Below are positions 1 to 8,616 of a stretch of 47,966 nt of DNA, piece by piece; positions within the stretch are counted from its first letter, which is position 1, and each line of letters begins with the position of its first letter. The notes beneath the pieces were generated by a model. That model worked only from the letters and a program-made list of their open reading frames with translations. It did no database searches and was not told where the DNA came from. Source of the stretch: MGIIa-L3 sp11892u (lineage in GTDB: Archaea; Thermoplasmatota; Poseidoniia; Poseidoniales; Poseidoniaceae); contig CBFHXB010000016.1 in the NCBI GenBank assembly GCA_965659685.1, forward strand, positions 1 to 47,966, written 5' to 3'. The position numbers and the translations under genes were made by a program.

Positions 1-2
1 AC

Positions 3-650
3 ATCGTCCAAGCGGTTTCAGATCGCGTTGAGGTCCCGGTCACCGCCAAAATGCGGCTGGGGACTGGACAAGGTCCCGACAGCGTCCTGGACCTCGTTGA
101 CCGCTTGCCTGAGGCCGGTGCACAGCGGATTTGCATCCATGGGCGCACCCTTCGCCAGCGCTACGCAGGGGTGGCCGACTGGGACACGATTGCCGAGGCC
201 GTCCAACGAAGCACCGTGCCGGTGATCGCCAACGGCGACGTGGTGGACGCAAAGTCGGCTGCGGCGTGCTTCGAACGCACGGCTGCCGCTGGCGTGATGA
301 TCGGCCGAGGCGCCATCGGACGGCCGCAGGTCTTCGGTGAAATTCGTGTGGGGCTCGGCTGGATGGAGGAAGAGGACCTTCCTTGGGTGGCGGCAGATCC
401 AGAGGCTTGGGCAACGGCCAACGAAATCGAACGTGCGTTTCGAACCCGCGAATGGTGCTGGTCACGTTACATCGAATTGGCCGACATCACCACCGGCTTG
501 CGCGCCAAGTGGATGCAACGTCATGCGGTGGCCTTCACCAAGGGTCTTCCCGGTGGCCGAGCCGTGCGGGCAGCGATGCACAATCAACCGGACGAGCATG
601 CCTTCGCGGCATCGGTGGCGCGTTTCCTCAAGGGCGAAGAGGCCCAATGA
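3..650 (+). CDS. tRNA-dihydrouridine synthase, C-terminal part (5' truncated by window)
   Basis: The open frame enters from the left edge and ends at TGA, giving 215 residues of a longer protein. The family reduces uridine to dihydrouridine in the tRNA D-loop using FMN. Visible family features are the strand VTAKMRLG near the left edge, the IHGRTLRQRYAG segment, and the phosphate-binding end of a TIM barrel (VIANGDV, then GVMIGRGAIGRP). A helical C-terminal domain of about 100 residues follows. The catalytic cysteine of this family lies upstream of what is visible, so activity cannot be judged. The gene converges on uS2 with only 3 bases between the stop codons. I cannot assign a Dus subfamily. 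Confidence 0.9.
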   Translation: MVQAVSDRVEVPVTAKMRLGTGQGPDSVLDLVDRLPEAGAQRICIHGRTLRQRYAGVADWDTIAEAVQRSTVPVIANGDVVDAKSAAACFERTAAAGVMIGRGAIGRPQVFGEIRVGLGWMEEEDLPWVAADPEAWATANEIERAFRTREWCWSRYIELADITTGLRAKWMQRHAVAFTKGLPGGRAVRAAMHNQPDEHAFAASVARFLKGEEAQ

Positions 651-653
651 GGC

Positions 654-1262
654 TCAGAACGAAGATTGCCACTCTTCGATGTCTTGGGTTTCTGCCCAGG
701 ACTCGTCCGTGGTTTCGCCGCGGATTTTCAGCACTTCACGGGCGAGGAGCCAGTACACGAGTGCCAGCGAGCGGCGACCCTTGTTGTTGGCGGGAATGGC
801 GATGTCCACGTTGCGCAGGTTGTTGTTGGCGTCAACCAGGCCCACGATGGGAAGACCGGTGTTGACGGCTTCGATGAGGGCCTGCTGGTCGGCAGCGGGA
901 TCGGTCACGAAGAGGACGTCTGGCTCAACGTAGGAGCTGAGCGCAGGGTTGGTCAGGCTGCCTGGGATGAAACGTCCAACGGCGGCGTTGGCGCCGATGG
1001 CCTCGGCGAAGAGGCGGGCGGGGCGCTGTCCGTATTGCCGGGCCGAGACGACCATGATGCGGCCGGGTTCGTAGCGGCAGAGGAATTGAGCGATGAGGCG
1101 GATGCGCTGGTCGGTGGTCGCAACGTCAAGCAGGTACAGGCCATCGTCACGAACGGTCTGAATGAAACGAGCCATGTCGGCGCTCTTCTGTTGGGTGCCG
1201 ATGTTCACGGCATTCTCTTCGTAATCGGAGAAAGGAACGAGAAGCGCGACATCATCGGACAT
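654..1262 (-). CDS. rps2: Small ribosomal subunit protein uS2
   Basis: This is a 202-residue archaeal/eukaryotic-type uS2, a structural protein of the 30S subunit near the platform and head junction. Recognisable segments are NIGTQQKSADMARFI, LLDVATTDQRIRLIAQFL, the RFIPGSLTNP stretch, EPDVLFVTDP and GLPIVGLVDANN, all in the family order. The frame stays open 20 codons upstream, but I place the start at the internal ATG (MSDDVALL). It follows a GAGGT ribosome-binding motif, and the upstream residues do not look like uS2. A TATA-like box at 1299-1305 would give a short leader. The C-terminal tail is acidic and tryptophan-containing, as in other archaeal uS2. Confidence 0.95.
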   Translation of the reverse strand: MSDDVALLVPFSDYEENAVNIGTQQKSADMARFIQTVRDDGLYLLDVATTDQRIRLIAQFLCRYEPGRIMVVSARQYGQRPARLFAEAIGANAAVGRFIPGSLTNPALSSYVEPDVLFVTDPAADQQALIEAVNTGLPIVGLVDANNNLRNVDIAIPANNKGRRSLALVYWLLAREVLKIRGETTDESWAETQDIEEWQSSF

Positions 1263-1298
1263 TCGAGAAACCTCAGCACTCGCGCGACTTGAAGCCTC

Positions 1299-1305
1299 TA
1301 TTAAA
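1299..1305 (-). promoter_or_regulatory. Putative TATA box for uS2
   Basis: On the minus strand the sequence reads GGTTTAATAGAGG in otherwise GC-rich DNA. The TTTAATA core lies 37-43 bases before the uS2 start codon. An archaeal TATA box normally lies about 25 bases before the transcription start, so transcription would begin near 1275 with a leader of roughly 12-15 bases that includes the GAGGT motif. This is inferred from spacing and base composition only. Confidence 0.5.
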
Positions 1306-1388
1306 CCGCTTCGCTGCGGCACACCTCCTTTGGTTGACGCCGTCAGGCGAATCAGTCAAGGCCTGAACCACCTCCCTCTAACCGTTCC

Positions 1389-2513
1389 ATGCCGCCAAAC
1401 GAGGGGGAAAACTCGTCGCTGCTCATCAGCGCAAGCGATCTCGAGCGGCACACCTACTGCCCATTGTCTTGGCACCTCTCGAGGGAAGGCGTTGGAGCCG
1501 AGGGCGACGCGGTGCAGGAGGGCGTTCGCAAGCACGCGGAAATCCACTCCTCCATGGAACGTGCCCGCCAAGAGCGCCAAGCCTACCGTCGTTCGGCGAC
1601 CATCTGGTCATGGTGGTTCACCGTCGTGTTGGTGTTCGCCCTTGAGAGCTTCATCGTCTACAGGTTGCTCAACAGCGAAGCGGACCCCGTTGAGATGGCA
1701 CGTTTCCTCTCCTCGCTTGCCCTCAGCGCCCTCCTGGCCGGCTTGGTGCTCATCTTGCTGCCATGGCGTGAACCTCTGAATTGGTCCGTCCCAGACGCGT
1801 CCAACGAATTCGAATCCACCGGCGTGATGCCAATTCTGAATCCACCGGACTTCATCGGAGGTTGGTTCCAAGGTGGTCGTCTGGAAGCGAGTTTCCTCCT
1901 TGCTTCCATCGTGTTCGGACTGCATGCACTGGCCTTGGGCACCTTCCTCGACGCGGGCAACGCCTCCTTTGTCCTCGTGATCTCTGCCTTCCTCTGGACC
2001 GGGTTGGCGTCCTGGAGGCTGCAGGTGCTTCTCTTGGCCCACCAGACCTCGGAAGTTGCTCGGGCCAAGGCTGGGTTGGATAAACGGACCGAAGTGGTCT
2101 ATTCCGACGATGAGCAAGGGGCTGGCTTGCTGCAAGACCCCAAGACCGGGCTCAGAGGAAGACCTGACCAGATCGTGATCGTTGACGGCGATTTCATCCC
2201 TGTCGAACAAAAAACCGGGAAGGTCCCACAACGGCCGCATGACTCGCACCGGATGCAACTCCTGGCCTACTTGCACCTCGTTGAATGCGAGACCGGGCGA
2301 GCGTCACCCTATGGCGTGATTCAATATGGGCAAGAGCACGTGTTCCAGATTCATTGGGACGACGGTGCTCGGGAGGACTTGCACGCGTCCGTCACCGAAG
2401 TCAAGCGCCTGATGGAAGAAGGTGGAGCAACACGCAACCACGACCGCATTGGAAAGTGCAGGAACTGCTCGCGGCGGCACGCCTGCCCAGAACGGCTCGA
2501 CGCCTCAGCATAG
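1389..2513 (+). CDS. Cas4/RecB-like PD-(D/E)XK nuclease with inserted transmembrane segments
   Basis: This is a 374-residue protein carrying the full Cas4-type signature split around a membrane region. N-terminal C24 (TYCPLSW) and H49 are followed by hydrophobic segments at about 73-95, 104-126, 166-187 and 190-210. The nuclease core comes next: D260 in LRGRPDQI, E273 and K275 in VEQKTGK, and RecB motif III Q290-xxx-Y294. The cysteines C357, C360 and C366 close the protein. C24 plus the three C-terminal cysteines match the FeS-cluster ligands of Cas4 and AddB-type nucleases. Family members cut or resect DNA ends. There are no cas genes or CRISPR repeats nearby, so this is a stand-alone homologue. 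Membrane attachment is inferred from hydrophobicity. Its last 9 bases overlap the end of the convergent lipoprotein gene. Confidence 0.8.
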   Translation: MPPNEGENSSLLISASDLERHTYCPLSWHLSREGVGAEGDAVQEGVRKHAEIHSSMERARQERQAYRRSATIWSWWFTVVLVFALESFIVYRLLNSEADPVEMARFLSSLALSALLAGLVLILLPWREPLNWSVPDASNEFESTGVMPILNPPDFIGGWFQGGRLEASFLLASIVFGLHALALGTFLDAGNASFVLVISAFLWTGLASWRLQVLLLAHQTSEVARAKAGLDKRTEVVYSDDEQGAGLLQDPKTGLRGRPDQIVIVDGDFIPVEQKTGKVPQRPHDSHRMQLLAYLHLVECETGRASPYGVIQYGQEHVFQIHWDDGAREDLHASVTEVKRLMEEGGATRNHDRIGKCRNCSRRHACPERLDASA

Positions 2514-3053
2514 ATCCTCAAGGGGATACTCAATGCAATTGCGGTGAACGGTTACCACGACGTTGAAACTGTCCTTGAATTGGTTCGTGAACCCTTCACC
2601 CCAGCCGGTGGCGTCCACCGTCAAGGTCCATTCCCCACGGGGGAACACGGGCTGTGGAAGAAGGCTCTCTTCTGGAGGGTTGGCGTCCTGACAGACCTCG
2701 GTGGACCACGCAACGCCAGCATCGGCGTCGGTCAGCGTCACCTGCACGTTGCGCAGGGCTCCACCGGCATCCAAGCAACCGATTTGGTCCGAACCGACGA
2801 AGCTGGCTTTGAAGTACACGTCAATTTGGATGACGGATTCGTCCACGTAGAAGGAGGATGAGTTCTCATAACGCTGAGGGATGGGTTCCGAGAAGGTCTT
2901 GGAGAAGGCCACACGATCGTAGACGGTCACGATCTCAACCGGGTCCCGCTGCGCTTCGAGGAACTCACGCGCGGGGACCAATCCAATGCATCCCCCAAGG
3001 GTGCTGCTCAACAAGAGCACGACGAGCGCCATGACCGTCGGCCGGGACCTCAT
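2505..3053 (-). CDS. Predicted lipoprotein of unknown function
   Basis: This encodes 182 residues. The start at ATG 3053 gives a short basic N-terminus (MRSRPTV), a hydrophobic stretch and a lipobox-like LGGC with C22 as the likely modified cysteine. The frame is open further upstream, but those residues have no signal-peptide character. The mature part is hydrophilic with beta-rich segments (for example VQVTLTDADAGVAW and RGEWTLTVDATGWGEGF) and ends with cysteines in CIEYPLEDLC. I do not recognise a family. It lies 43 bases downstream of the large CARDB/zinc-ribbon gene on the same strand, so the two may be co-transcribed. Its stop region overlaps the Cas4-like gene by 9 bases tail to tail. 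Confidence 0.7.
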   Translation of the reverse strand: MRSRPTVMALVVLLLSSTLGGCIGLVPAREFLEAQRDPVEIVTVYDRVAFSKTFSEPIPQRYENSSSFYVDESVIQIDVYFKASFVGSDQIGCLDAGGALRNVQVTLTDADAGVAWSTEVCQDANPPEESLLPQPVFPRGEWTLTVDATGWGEGFTNQFKDSFNVVVTVHRNCIEYPLEDLC

Positions 3054-3096
3054 GGCCTTGCGGTGAGGGCGACGGTTGTGAACATGTCGTCGATGC

Positions 3097-5931
3097 TCAT
3101 TCGAAGCTGGCACCACACACGGAGCACGAGGTGGCATCCGCAGGGATCTCAGCACCGCAGGCACCGCACTCGGCCATCGCCGGTGTTTCCTCGGCCTCGG
3201 AAGGCCGACGACGTGTGGCGGAGCGACGGCGTTTCGGCTTGGCCCGCTTGGGGGACAATTCGTCGTCCGCATCGTCTGAACCGCCCGTTGATTTCGGCAA
3301 GGGGGTGTTGTCGTCAAAGGAAAAGTCCGCGGTGGCTTCCTCGATTTCGTTGCCGGCCAACCCACTGTCCGTCAATCCAATGTCGACCCGCACCTTCTCA
3401 CCCGGGAGCACGCCTTTTTCACCGGTCAATTCGAACAGGCGTTCACGAATGCCGGCGTCGGAAGCCGAAAGTTCGGAACCGTCGTCCTTGAGCGATTGAA
3501 CGTCGCCCTTGGCGGCGATGATGTCGTCAATGTCTTGACCGCCGAAGGCGTCCTCCGTCGATTGCAAGGTTGGAGTGGCCGAATTCTCCCATGCTTCGAG
3601 TTCTTCCTCGGTCATGGCGTCGAAGTCCACCTCCATGGCATCCAAGCGGTCCTGTGCTTGGGTGACTTCAGCCTCCGCCAAGTCGATGTTTTCGTCCCAC
3701 TCTTCTTCGAGGTCGTCCTCGCCATAGCCGAAGGCTTGGACGGTGGCGGCGAAGTCTTCGGTCCCGCTGACGATTTCGTCCTCGTCCTCTTCCTCCACGA
3801 CCGGCGTTTCGATCGCGACCGCTTCCTTGCGGACAATGCGCTTGCGCTGTTCGAAGAAGGAGGCCACGTCTTGCGGTGCGCCACAGTAGGCGCAGTTCTC
3901 CATGAGGTCGGGGATGGATTCGCCGCAGGCACGGCAATCGTGGAACTGTAGCCGAGCCTTTGCGAGGTTGAAATTGCAATGAGGACAACGGTCTTCGTCA
4001 CCTTCCAACTCTCCGTCACACGACGGGCAATACTCGAAGATGTCGCGTTCGACCTCTTCGTCACGGTCTCGGGTGATGATCACGCCGAGCACCAGCACGC
4101 CGATCAACACGAGCACCAGCAAACCCGCCCAATTCAGGAGGCCACGAAGGGAGCGTTGCTCGTCAGAAATGGAATCGTCCAAGACCGCTGCACTGGGATA
4201 AGCACGGGAATAGACGGATGAAACGTCCACGTCGTCGGGTACCAAGCGAACGGCGGTTTGCCCGGTTTGGGCCTCAAAGGTGCACGAGACCGTCGCTCGC
4301 TGCCCGCGGGTGTCGATGACCACGGGGACGGTTTCGAACACCGTGGTGCCGCCGTCGTCGCAGGTGTAGTTGACGGATCCTGTTTCAACGGAGGTCACCC
4401 CGATCGACATCGTGTAGCTTTGTCCGGGCGTCAACGGCGCCGAGGCCGCTGCACCGCTGGCGTCGACCAGCGCGAGGCTCGGTGTGTTCCATGCCAACCG
4501 AAGCGGAGCGCTGACCTGAACGGTCACCGTTGCCCGGCTGTTGTCAGGATCAAAGTCCCAAGAATCGACGTCGGGCACGTAGCGAACGACGAACTCTGCG
4601 GCGTGCTCTCCGAGGGCCGTAGGGAGCGGGTTCTCGGGACGCCACATGATGTTCTCAGCGGCGTTGAGGGAGATGGGTTCCTCGTAATCCAAGCCTTCAA
4701 ACGAATACTCCAGCGTCCCTCGGACTGGGATTTCTCCCACGTTCGAAATCCCGACGTACCACAGCACGGCGTCACCGGAACTGGGTTCCGCTGGAGAAGG
4801 GAACGGCGGATCCAATTGCACGTCCGGAATAGGGAGGAGATCGAGGTTTCCGGGCGGGCTGCGGTCGTTGGTCGTGGACTCCTGGACGAAGGAAGCGGTC
4901 CCGAAAGGATCGATCACAGCCACCACTTCGCGAGCCACGCGCTGCAGGCCAATCACGTCGTCAGGAACGATCGTCGTGGACCACGTCGAGACGGCGTAGC
5001 CTTGGCCTTCGACGGTGACGCTGAAACTGCCAAGCATGAGGGTCTCTCCGTTGTCGTTGGGCACTTCCAACCGCATCGGTACGTCGACCGTCCCGTCTCC
5101 GTCGAAACGCTCGATTTCGCCCGACACCGTCCAGGGACCGTTGAGGGCCCCCTCCACGACGGTGACGGTGGGCGCTCCTTTGTGACGAAGGTCCATACGA
5201 GGATGCACGGTAACCGTGAGGTCGTAGTCCTGGCTTTCCTCCTGAGATTCCACCACGTTGTCCTCGGCGTCAGGCGTCAGTCGCAACACGTACTCACCGG
5301 TCGGTGGCGCGTCGAATTCAACGTTGACCGTCGTCGTTTCACCGGCGCCGAGGGCGCCGATGGCCACGTTCCCGAGGGCGACGCCGTTCAGGGCCACGCC
5401 CAGGACGCTTGCACCGGCGGATTCAGTTCCGATGTTGCTCACGTCGACTTCAACGGTCGCCGCGTCGCCCGTCCTCAGTTCGGAGGCGTTGAGCACCTCG
5501 GCTCCGGTGACCCTGAGGTCCGGCAATCCGCTGACGTTGAAAGGCACGGACAAGGTTTGACGGGTGTCACCTGCATGTTCAAAGGAAATCCACACGCGAT
5601 GCGCACCTTCGGTCAATCCGTTCCAATACACCGTTTTCGTGTCCATGCCGTTGGCCGGGATTTCTTCAATGATGCCCTGCTCGAGCACCTTGTCAGGGTT
5701 CACGGCGTCCTTGTATACGGTGTACTCGACCGTGAACGCGGTTTGGCTTGCGGTGTTCAAAAACACGATGCTGATCGCCATGTCATCCCCGGCAGACGGG
5801 GCACTGGGCTGCAACGTGACGTTTGAGGCGTCGACTTCAATCGACCCGCTGAGTTCCGCACTGACCGCCATCGGACTCGCCAAACTGCAGAGCAGGAGCG
5901 CCAGCAGCACCATGGCAGGACGCTTGGACAT
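3097..5931 (-). CDS. Large exported CARDB-like protein with membrane anchor and three cytoplasmic zinc ribbons
   Basis: This encodes 944 residues from the ATG at 5931 (MSKRPAMVLLALLL), the first start giving a clean signal peptide. The extracellular part, to about residue 590, is a chain of beta-sandwich domains. Typical CARDB features are LPDLRVTGAEVLNASELRTG followed later by a DNVVESQEESQDY segment, with further Ig-like repeats. A single membrane helix lies at about 594-617 and is followed by charged residues. The cytoplasmic part has two CxxC...CxxC zinc ribbons at about 632-684, a long acidic low-complexity region, a KRAKPKRRR basic patch, and a third zinc ribbon at the very C-terminus (CGACGAEIP...CSVCGASFE). 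CARDB domains are usually adhesive. The inside zinc ribbons suggest protein or nucleic-acid contact, but the function is unknown. Confidence 0.85.
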   Translation of the reverse strand: MSKRPAMVLLALLLCSLASPMAVSAELSGSIEVDASNVTLQPSAPSAGDDMAISIVFLNTASQTAFTVEYTVYKDAVNPDKVLEQGIIEEIPANGMDTKTVYWNGLTEGAHRVWISFEHAGDTRQTLSVPFNVSGLPDLRVTGAEVLNASELRTGDAATVEVDVSNIGTESAGASVLGVALNGVALGNVAIGALGAGETTTVNVEFDAPPTGEYVLRLTPDAEDNVVESQEESQDYDLTVTVHPRMDLRHKGAPTVTVVEGALNGPWTVSGEIERFDGDGTVDVPMRLEVPNDNGETLMLGSFSVTVEGQGYAVSTWSTTIVPDDVIGLQRVAREVVAVIDPFGTASFVQESTTNDRSPPGNLDLLPIPDVQLDPPFPSPAEPSSGDAVLWYVGISNVGEIPVRGTLEYSFEGLDYEEPISLNAAENIMWRPENPLPTALGEHAAEFVVRYVPDVDSWDFDPDNSRATVTVQVSAPLRLAWNTPSLALVDASGAAASAPLTPGQSYTMSIGVTSVETGSVNYTCDDGGTTVFETVPVVIDTRGQRATVSCTFEAQTGQTAVRLVPDDVDVSSVYSRAYPSAAVLDDSISDEQRSLRGLLNWAGLLVLVLIGVLVLGVIITRDRDEEVERDIFEYCPSCDGELEGDEDRCPHCNFNLAKARLQFHDCRACGESIPDLMENCAYCGAPQDVASFFEQRKRIVRKEAVAIETPVVEEEDEDEIVSGTEDFAATVQAFGYGEDDLEEEWDENIDLAEAEVTQAQDRLDAMEVDFDAMTEEELEAWENSATPTLQSTEDAFGGQDIDDIIAAKGDVQSLKDDGSELSASDAGIRERLFELTGEKGVLPGEKVRVDIGLTDSGLAGNEIEEATADFSFDDNTPLPKSTGGSDDADDELSPKRAKPKRRRSATRRRPSEAEETPAMAECGACGAEIPADATSCSVCGASFE

Positions 5932-6005
5932 AGGACAGAACACGTTCGCACAGCACTTGAACCTCTCTCCATGCGACACGGTTCCGGGCCCCGGTCCCTC
6001 AGTGA

Positions 6006-7844
6006 ATGGGAGGATTGAAGGACGGCAGGAGCGGTCTATGGGCCATGAGGGGGGCGTGTTCAGTGCTTCTCCTCGCCATCATGGTGCTGGCGATGGCCGT
6101 GCCCATGGCCCCTGCACCTGCATTGGAAGAGGCCCCTGCACCTTCACTGACCGGCAGTGCACTGTCCTTGACCTTCAGTGGCCCGTCCGAAGGAGCATCG
6201 GTCACCGGCCTTCTCTCGGTCACGGTCACGACCAGCGGAACGGGAAACGTGTCTTGGTTGCGCATTGACATCAGCGACGGCAGCGGATGGAGCAGCATCG
6301 GCAACCGAAGTTCCAGCCCTTGGTTCGCTCAAGTTGACACCACGACGTTGTCGAACGGATCCTACCAACTACGTGCTGTGGGCCACGATGCCGACGTCGG
6401 CGATGAGGTGATCGGGTTTTCATCCAACTTCACCGTCGCAAATCAGGTGCCCGTCATCACCGCCTTCAACGTCTTGAACCCCGGTGCAGGAAACGGCAGC
6501 TCCTCCAACGACCGATGGTGGTTCGCCACCCCGGCCAACGGAACCTTGCAATTCCGCTGGGGTGCCAGCGACGACGACCTTGAGCGGGCCACGATTTCCA
6601 ACGTCCCCGGTTCTGGCAATCCGGCCACCGACGGCCCAGGCACCCTCGCCTACGGTTGGGATTGGTCGCCGGGCGACCTTGGCGAGGGGACGTGGAACCC
6701 CCGACTCAACGTTCTCGACGGCTCGGGCCTGTCCGCCTCCTTGACCCGGTTCATCGGCATCGACCGTACGGGGCCAACCATCGGTGCGATCACCGTGGGC
6801 AGCAGCGGCGGATGGCAGGCGGACAGCGACATCACCCTCAACGGTCTGAAGACCAGCGCCGACGATGGATTCGGCTCTGGTGTGGCGTCCACGGACTACT
6901 CCTTGGACGGGACGACGTGGCAAAGCACGACCGCGGACAGCCTCGAATTGACGCTGCCGGAGGGTGAGAACACCGTGTACCTTCGCAGCGTGGATCGGGT
7001 CGGGAACGTCGGTGACATCGCCCAACTCCCGGTCAACGTTGACCTGACCGCCCCGGAAGGGTACGGTTGGGTGGTGGAAGAATTGACCACGAACCGTCAG
7101 GACCCGGCTCCAATCCGCTACGTTGCGGAAGACGCTGGATCTGGCGTTGACCAAACGACCTCGATCATCGAATACGGCTTCGACACCAACGGCGTAGGGA
7201 GCATTCCTGACATCACAGGACGATGGATCACCCTCGGGAACAACGCAGGGCTGAACACCAGCCTCGACCTCCAATCTTGGGCGACAAAATCCGGTCAGTA
7301 CCTGTTGCTCCGTGCAACCGTGGTCGATGAAGCAGGCAACACCATCGTCACGCCATCCGCATCCTATCAGGTCCTTCCGGGACTTGACCTGATGTGGAAC
7401 GCCTCGAACACCACCATCGACCGCATCATCGTTCGACCCGGGCAAACCACAGGCGCCGTGCAGATCGATGCGACCTTGGAATCCAACGAAGGCTACGACG
7501 GCACCGTGACCGTCCGGCTGGAAACCGCTCCTGCAGATCGTTTTGCAGCCGTGGATTGGACGGTCATGGAATCAAGAACGCTCCCCGCCGAAAGCTTGGA
7601 GAACGGGACGGTTTCGATGACGTGGAACCTCAGCGTCACCCTCCAAGGTCAACTTGACATTCGCGTCGTCATCGACCCGTCCGACGTCATCGACGAATAC
7701 GACGAGGGAAACAACGCCATCCACTTCGTGGTCACGGGCGCCTCCATCAGCCCTGGCCTCGTCCCTTCCTTTGCACCCTCGGTTGGCCTCCTCCTGCTTG
7801 CGGGGCTCGTTTGCAGCATCCTCGCGCAGCGCCCACGGGATTGA
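6006..7844 (+). CDS. Exported Ig-like/CARDB-like surface protein with C-terminal membrane anchor
   Basis: This encodes 612 residues. The signal peptide is in the first 40 residues (hydrophobic core CSVLLLAIMVLAMAVPMAPA). A second ATG at 6045 (MRGACSV) is an equally plausible start. The body is Ser/Thr/Gly/Asn-rich and built of beta-sandwich repeats: a domain starting SLTFSGPSEGASVTG, repeats resembling Ig-like domains of cell-surface enzymes (TGPTIGAITVGSSGGW, SVDRVGNVGDIA, VVDEAGNTIV), and a final CARDB-like unit ending VIDPSDVIDEYDEGNNAIHF. A hydrophobic C-terminus (VGLLLLAGLVCSILAQRPRD) should anchor it in the membrane. No catalytic motif is visible. It is divergent from the large CARDB gene across 74 bases and probably acts at the cell surface. 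Confidence 0.8.
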   Translation: MGGLKDGRSGLWAMRGACSVLLLAIMVLAMAVPMAPAPALEEAPAPSLTGSALSLTFSGPSEGASVTGLLSVTVTTSGTGNVSWLRIDISDGSGWSSIGNRSSSPWFAQVDTTTLSNGSYQLRAVGHDADVGDEVIGFSSNFTVANQVPVITAFNVLNPGAGNGSSSNDRWWFATPANGTLQFRWGASDDDLERATISNVPGSGNPATDGPGTLAYGWDWSPGDLGEGTWNPRLNVLDGSGLSASLTRFIGIDRTGPTIGAITVGSSGGWQADSDITLNGLKTSADDGFGSGVASTDYSLDGTTWQSTTADSLELTLPEGENTVYLRSVDRVGNVGDIAQLPVNVDLTAPEGYGWVVEELTTNRQDPAPIRYVAEDAGSGVDQTTSIIEYGFDTNGVGSIPDITGRWITLGNNAGLNTSLDLQSWATKSGQYLLLRATVVDEAGNTIVTPSASYQVLPGLDLMWNASNTTIDRIIVRPGQTTGAVQIDATLESNEGYDGTVTVRLETAPADRFAAVDWTVMESRTLPAESLENGTVSMTWNLSVTLQGQLDIRVVIDPSDVIDEYDEGNNAIHFVVTGASISPGLVPSFAPSVGLLLLAGLVCSILAQRPRD

Positions 7845-7869
7845 AAGGGAGCGGCAGTTCCGAGCCAAC

Positions 7870-8616
7870 ATGCGTCAGGCCCTGCCTCGGGTTCCGAAAG
7901 ACCGCATCGCGGTGCTGATCGGCGCCAAAGGAGGCACGGTGAAGGCCTTGGCCAAAGCCGCTGGAGCCGAATTCATCGCCATCGATTCCGAGACCGGTGA
8001 CGTCGAGGTGGAGTGGGGCGAACCCGGGACATACGACCCAGTGAAGGCACTCAAGATGCCGGACGTGATCAAGGCCATTGGCCGCGGCATGGCGCCCAAC
8101 ACCGCCCTGACCCTCTTCGAAGACGATTGCTACTTCGAGATGGTCGACCTTCGGGACCACGTCGGAAAGCGCGGCAAACAACTTCAGCGCATTCGCTCCC
8201 GTATCATCGGTAGCCAAGGAAAAATTCGGCAACGCATCGAAGGGCTAACGGCGACAAGCATCACGATCTACAAGTCCACGGTCGTGGTCATTGGACCCGA
8301 GGAAGGACTTGCCCTTGCCCGCCAAGCCGTGGACATGATCGCTGGAGGGGCAGAACACGGCTCGGTCCTGAGCTTCCTCGAGCGCACCACGCGCAAGAAT
8401 CGGCTCGAGCGTCGGAGCCTTGAGACGATTGAACTCCGTGAAGATACCGATCTGGAAAGCACAGGTTTCGAGAACCTTGTTCCCGGTCTAAGCCAAGCGC
8501 GTGAGCGACGCCACCGCCGGTTCCGCGCTTCTCAAGTGGACCCCGAAGACGAGGACGCCGTCGAGGCGATGATGGACCTCGCCGAAGACGAGTCCGTCAC
8601 ATGGGAAGAGGAATGA
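7870..8616 (+). CDS. KH-domain RNA-binding protein, Krr1/Pno1 (Dim2)-like
   Basis: This is a 248-residue archaeal homologue of the small-subunit assembly factors Krr1 and Pno1. The N-terminal KH unit shows VPKDRIAVLIGAKGGTVKAL, where the IGxxGG loop contacts RNA. A second KH-like unit includes RIRSRIIGSQGKIRQRIEGL, with the GSQGKIR loop, followed by TVVVIGPEEGLALARQAVDM. Archaeal members bind 16S rRNA and assist late 30S maturation. The C-terminal 70 residues are charged and acidic. I chose the ATG at 7870 (MRQALPRVPKDR) because family homology begins there; the longer open frame overlaps the preceding gene. The neighbours Rio1 and aIF1A are its usual companions in archaea, but here it converges on rio1 with adjacent stop codons. 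Confidence 0.93.
   Translation: MRQALPRVPKDRIAVLIGAKGGTVKALAKAAGAEFIAIDSETGDVEVEWGEPGTYDPVKALKMPDVIKAIGRGMAPNTALTLFEDDCYFEMVDLRDHVGKRGKQLQRIRSRIIGSQGKIRQRIEGLTATSITIYKSTVVVIGPEEGLALARQAVDMIAGGAEHGSVLSFLERTTRKNRLERRSLETIELREDTDLESTGFENLVPGLSQARERRHRRFRASQVDPEDEDAVEAMMDLAEDESVTWEEE

Noticed and set aside
1389..2513. Cas4-like gene as a sign of a CRISPR-Cas locus
   Set aside because: No cas1, cas2, effector genes or repeat array nearby; Cas4-like nucleases often occur alone in archaea.
4258..5826. 522-codon open frame antisense to the CARDB/zinc-ribbon gene
   Set aside because: No domains, and composition typical of a reverse-complement shadow; the minus-strand protein has a signal peptide, repeats and zinc ribbons.
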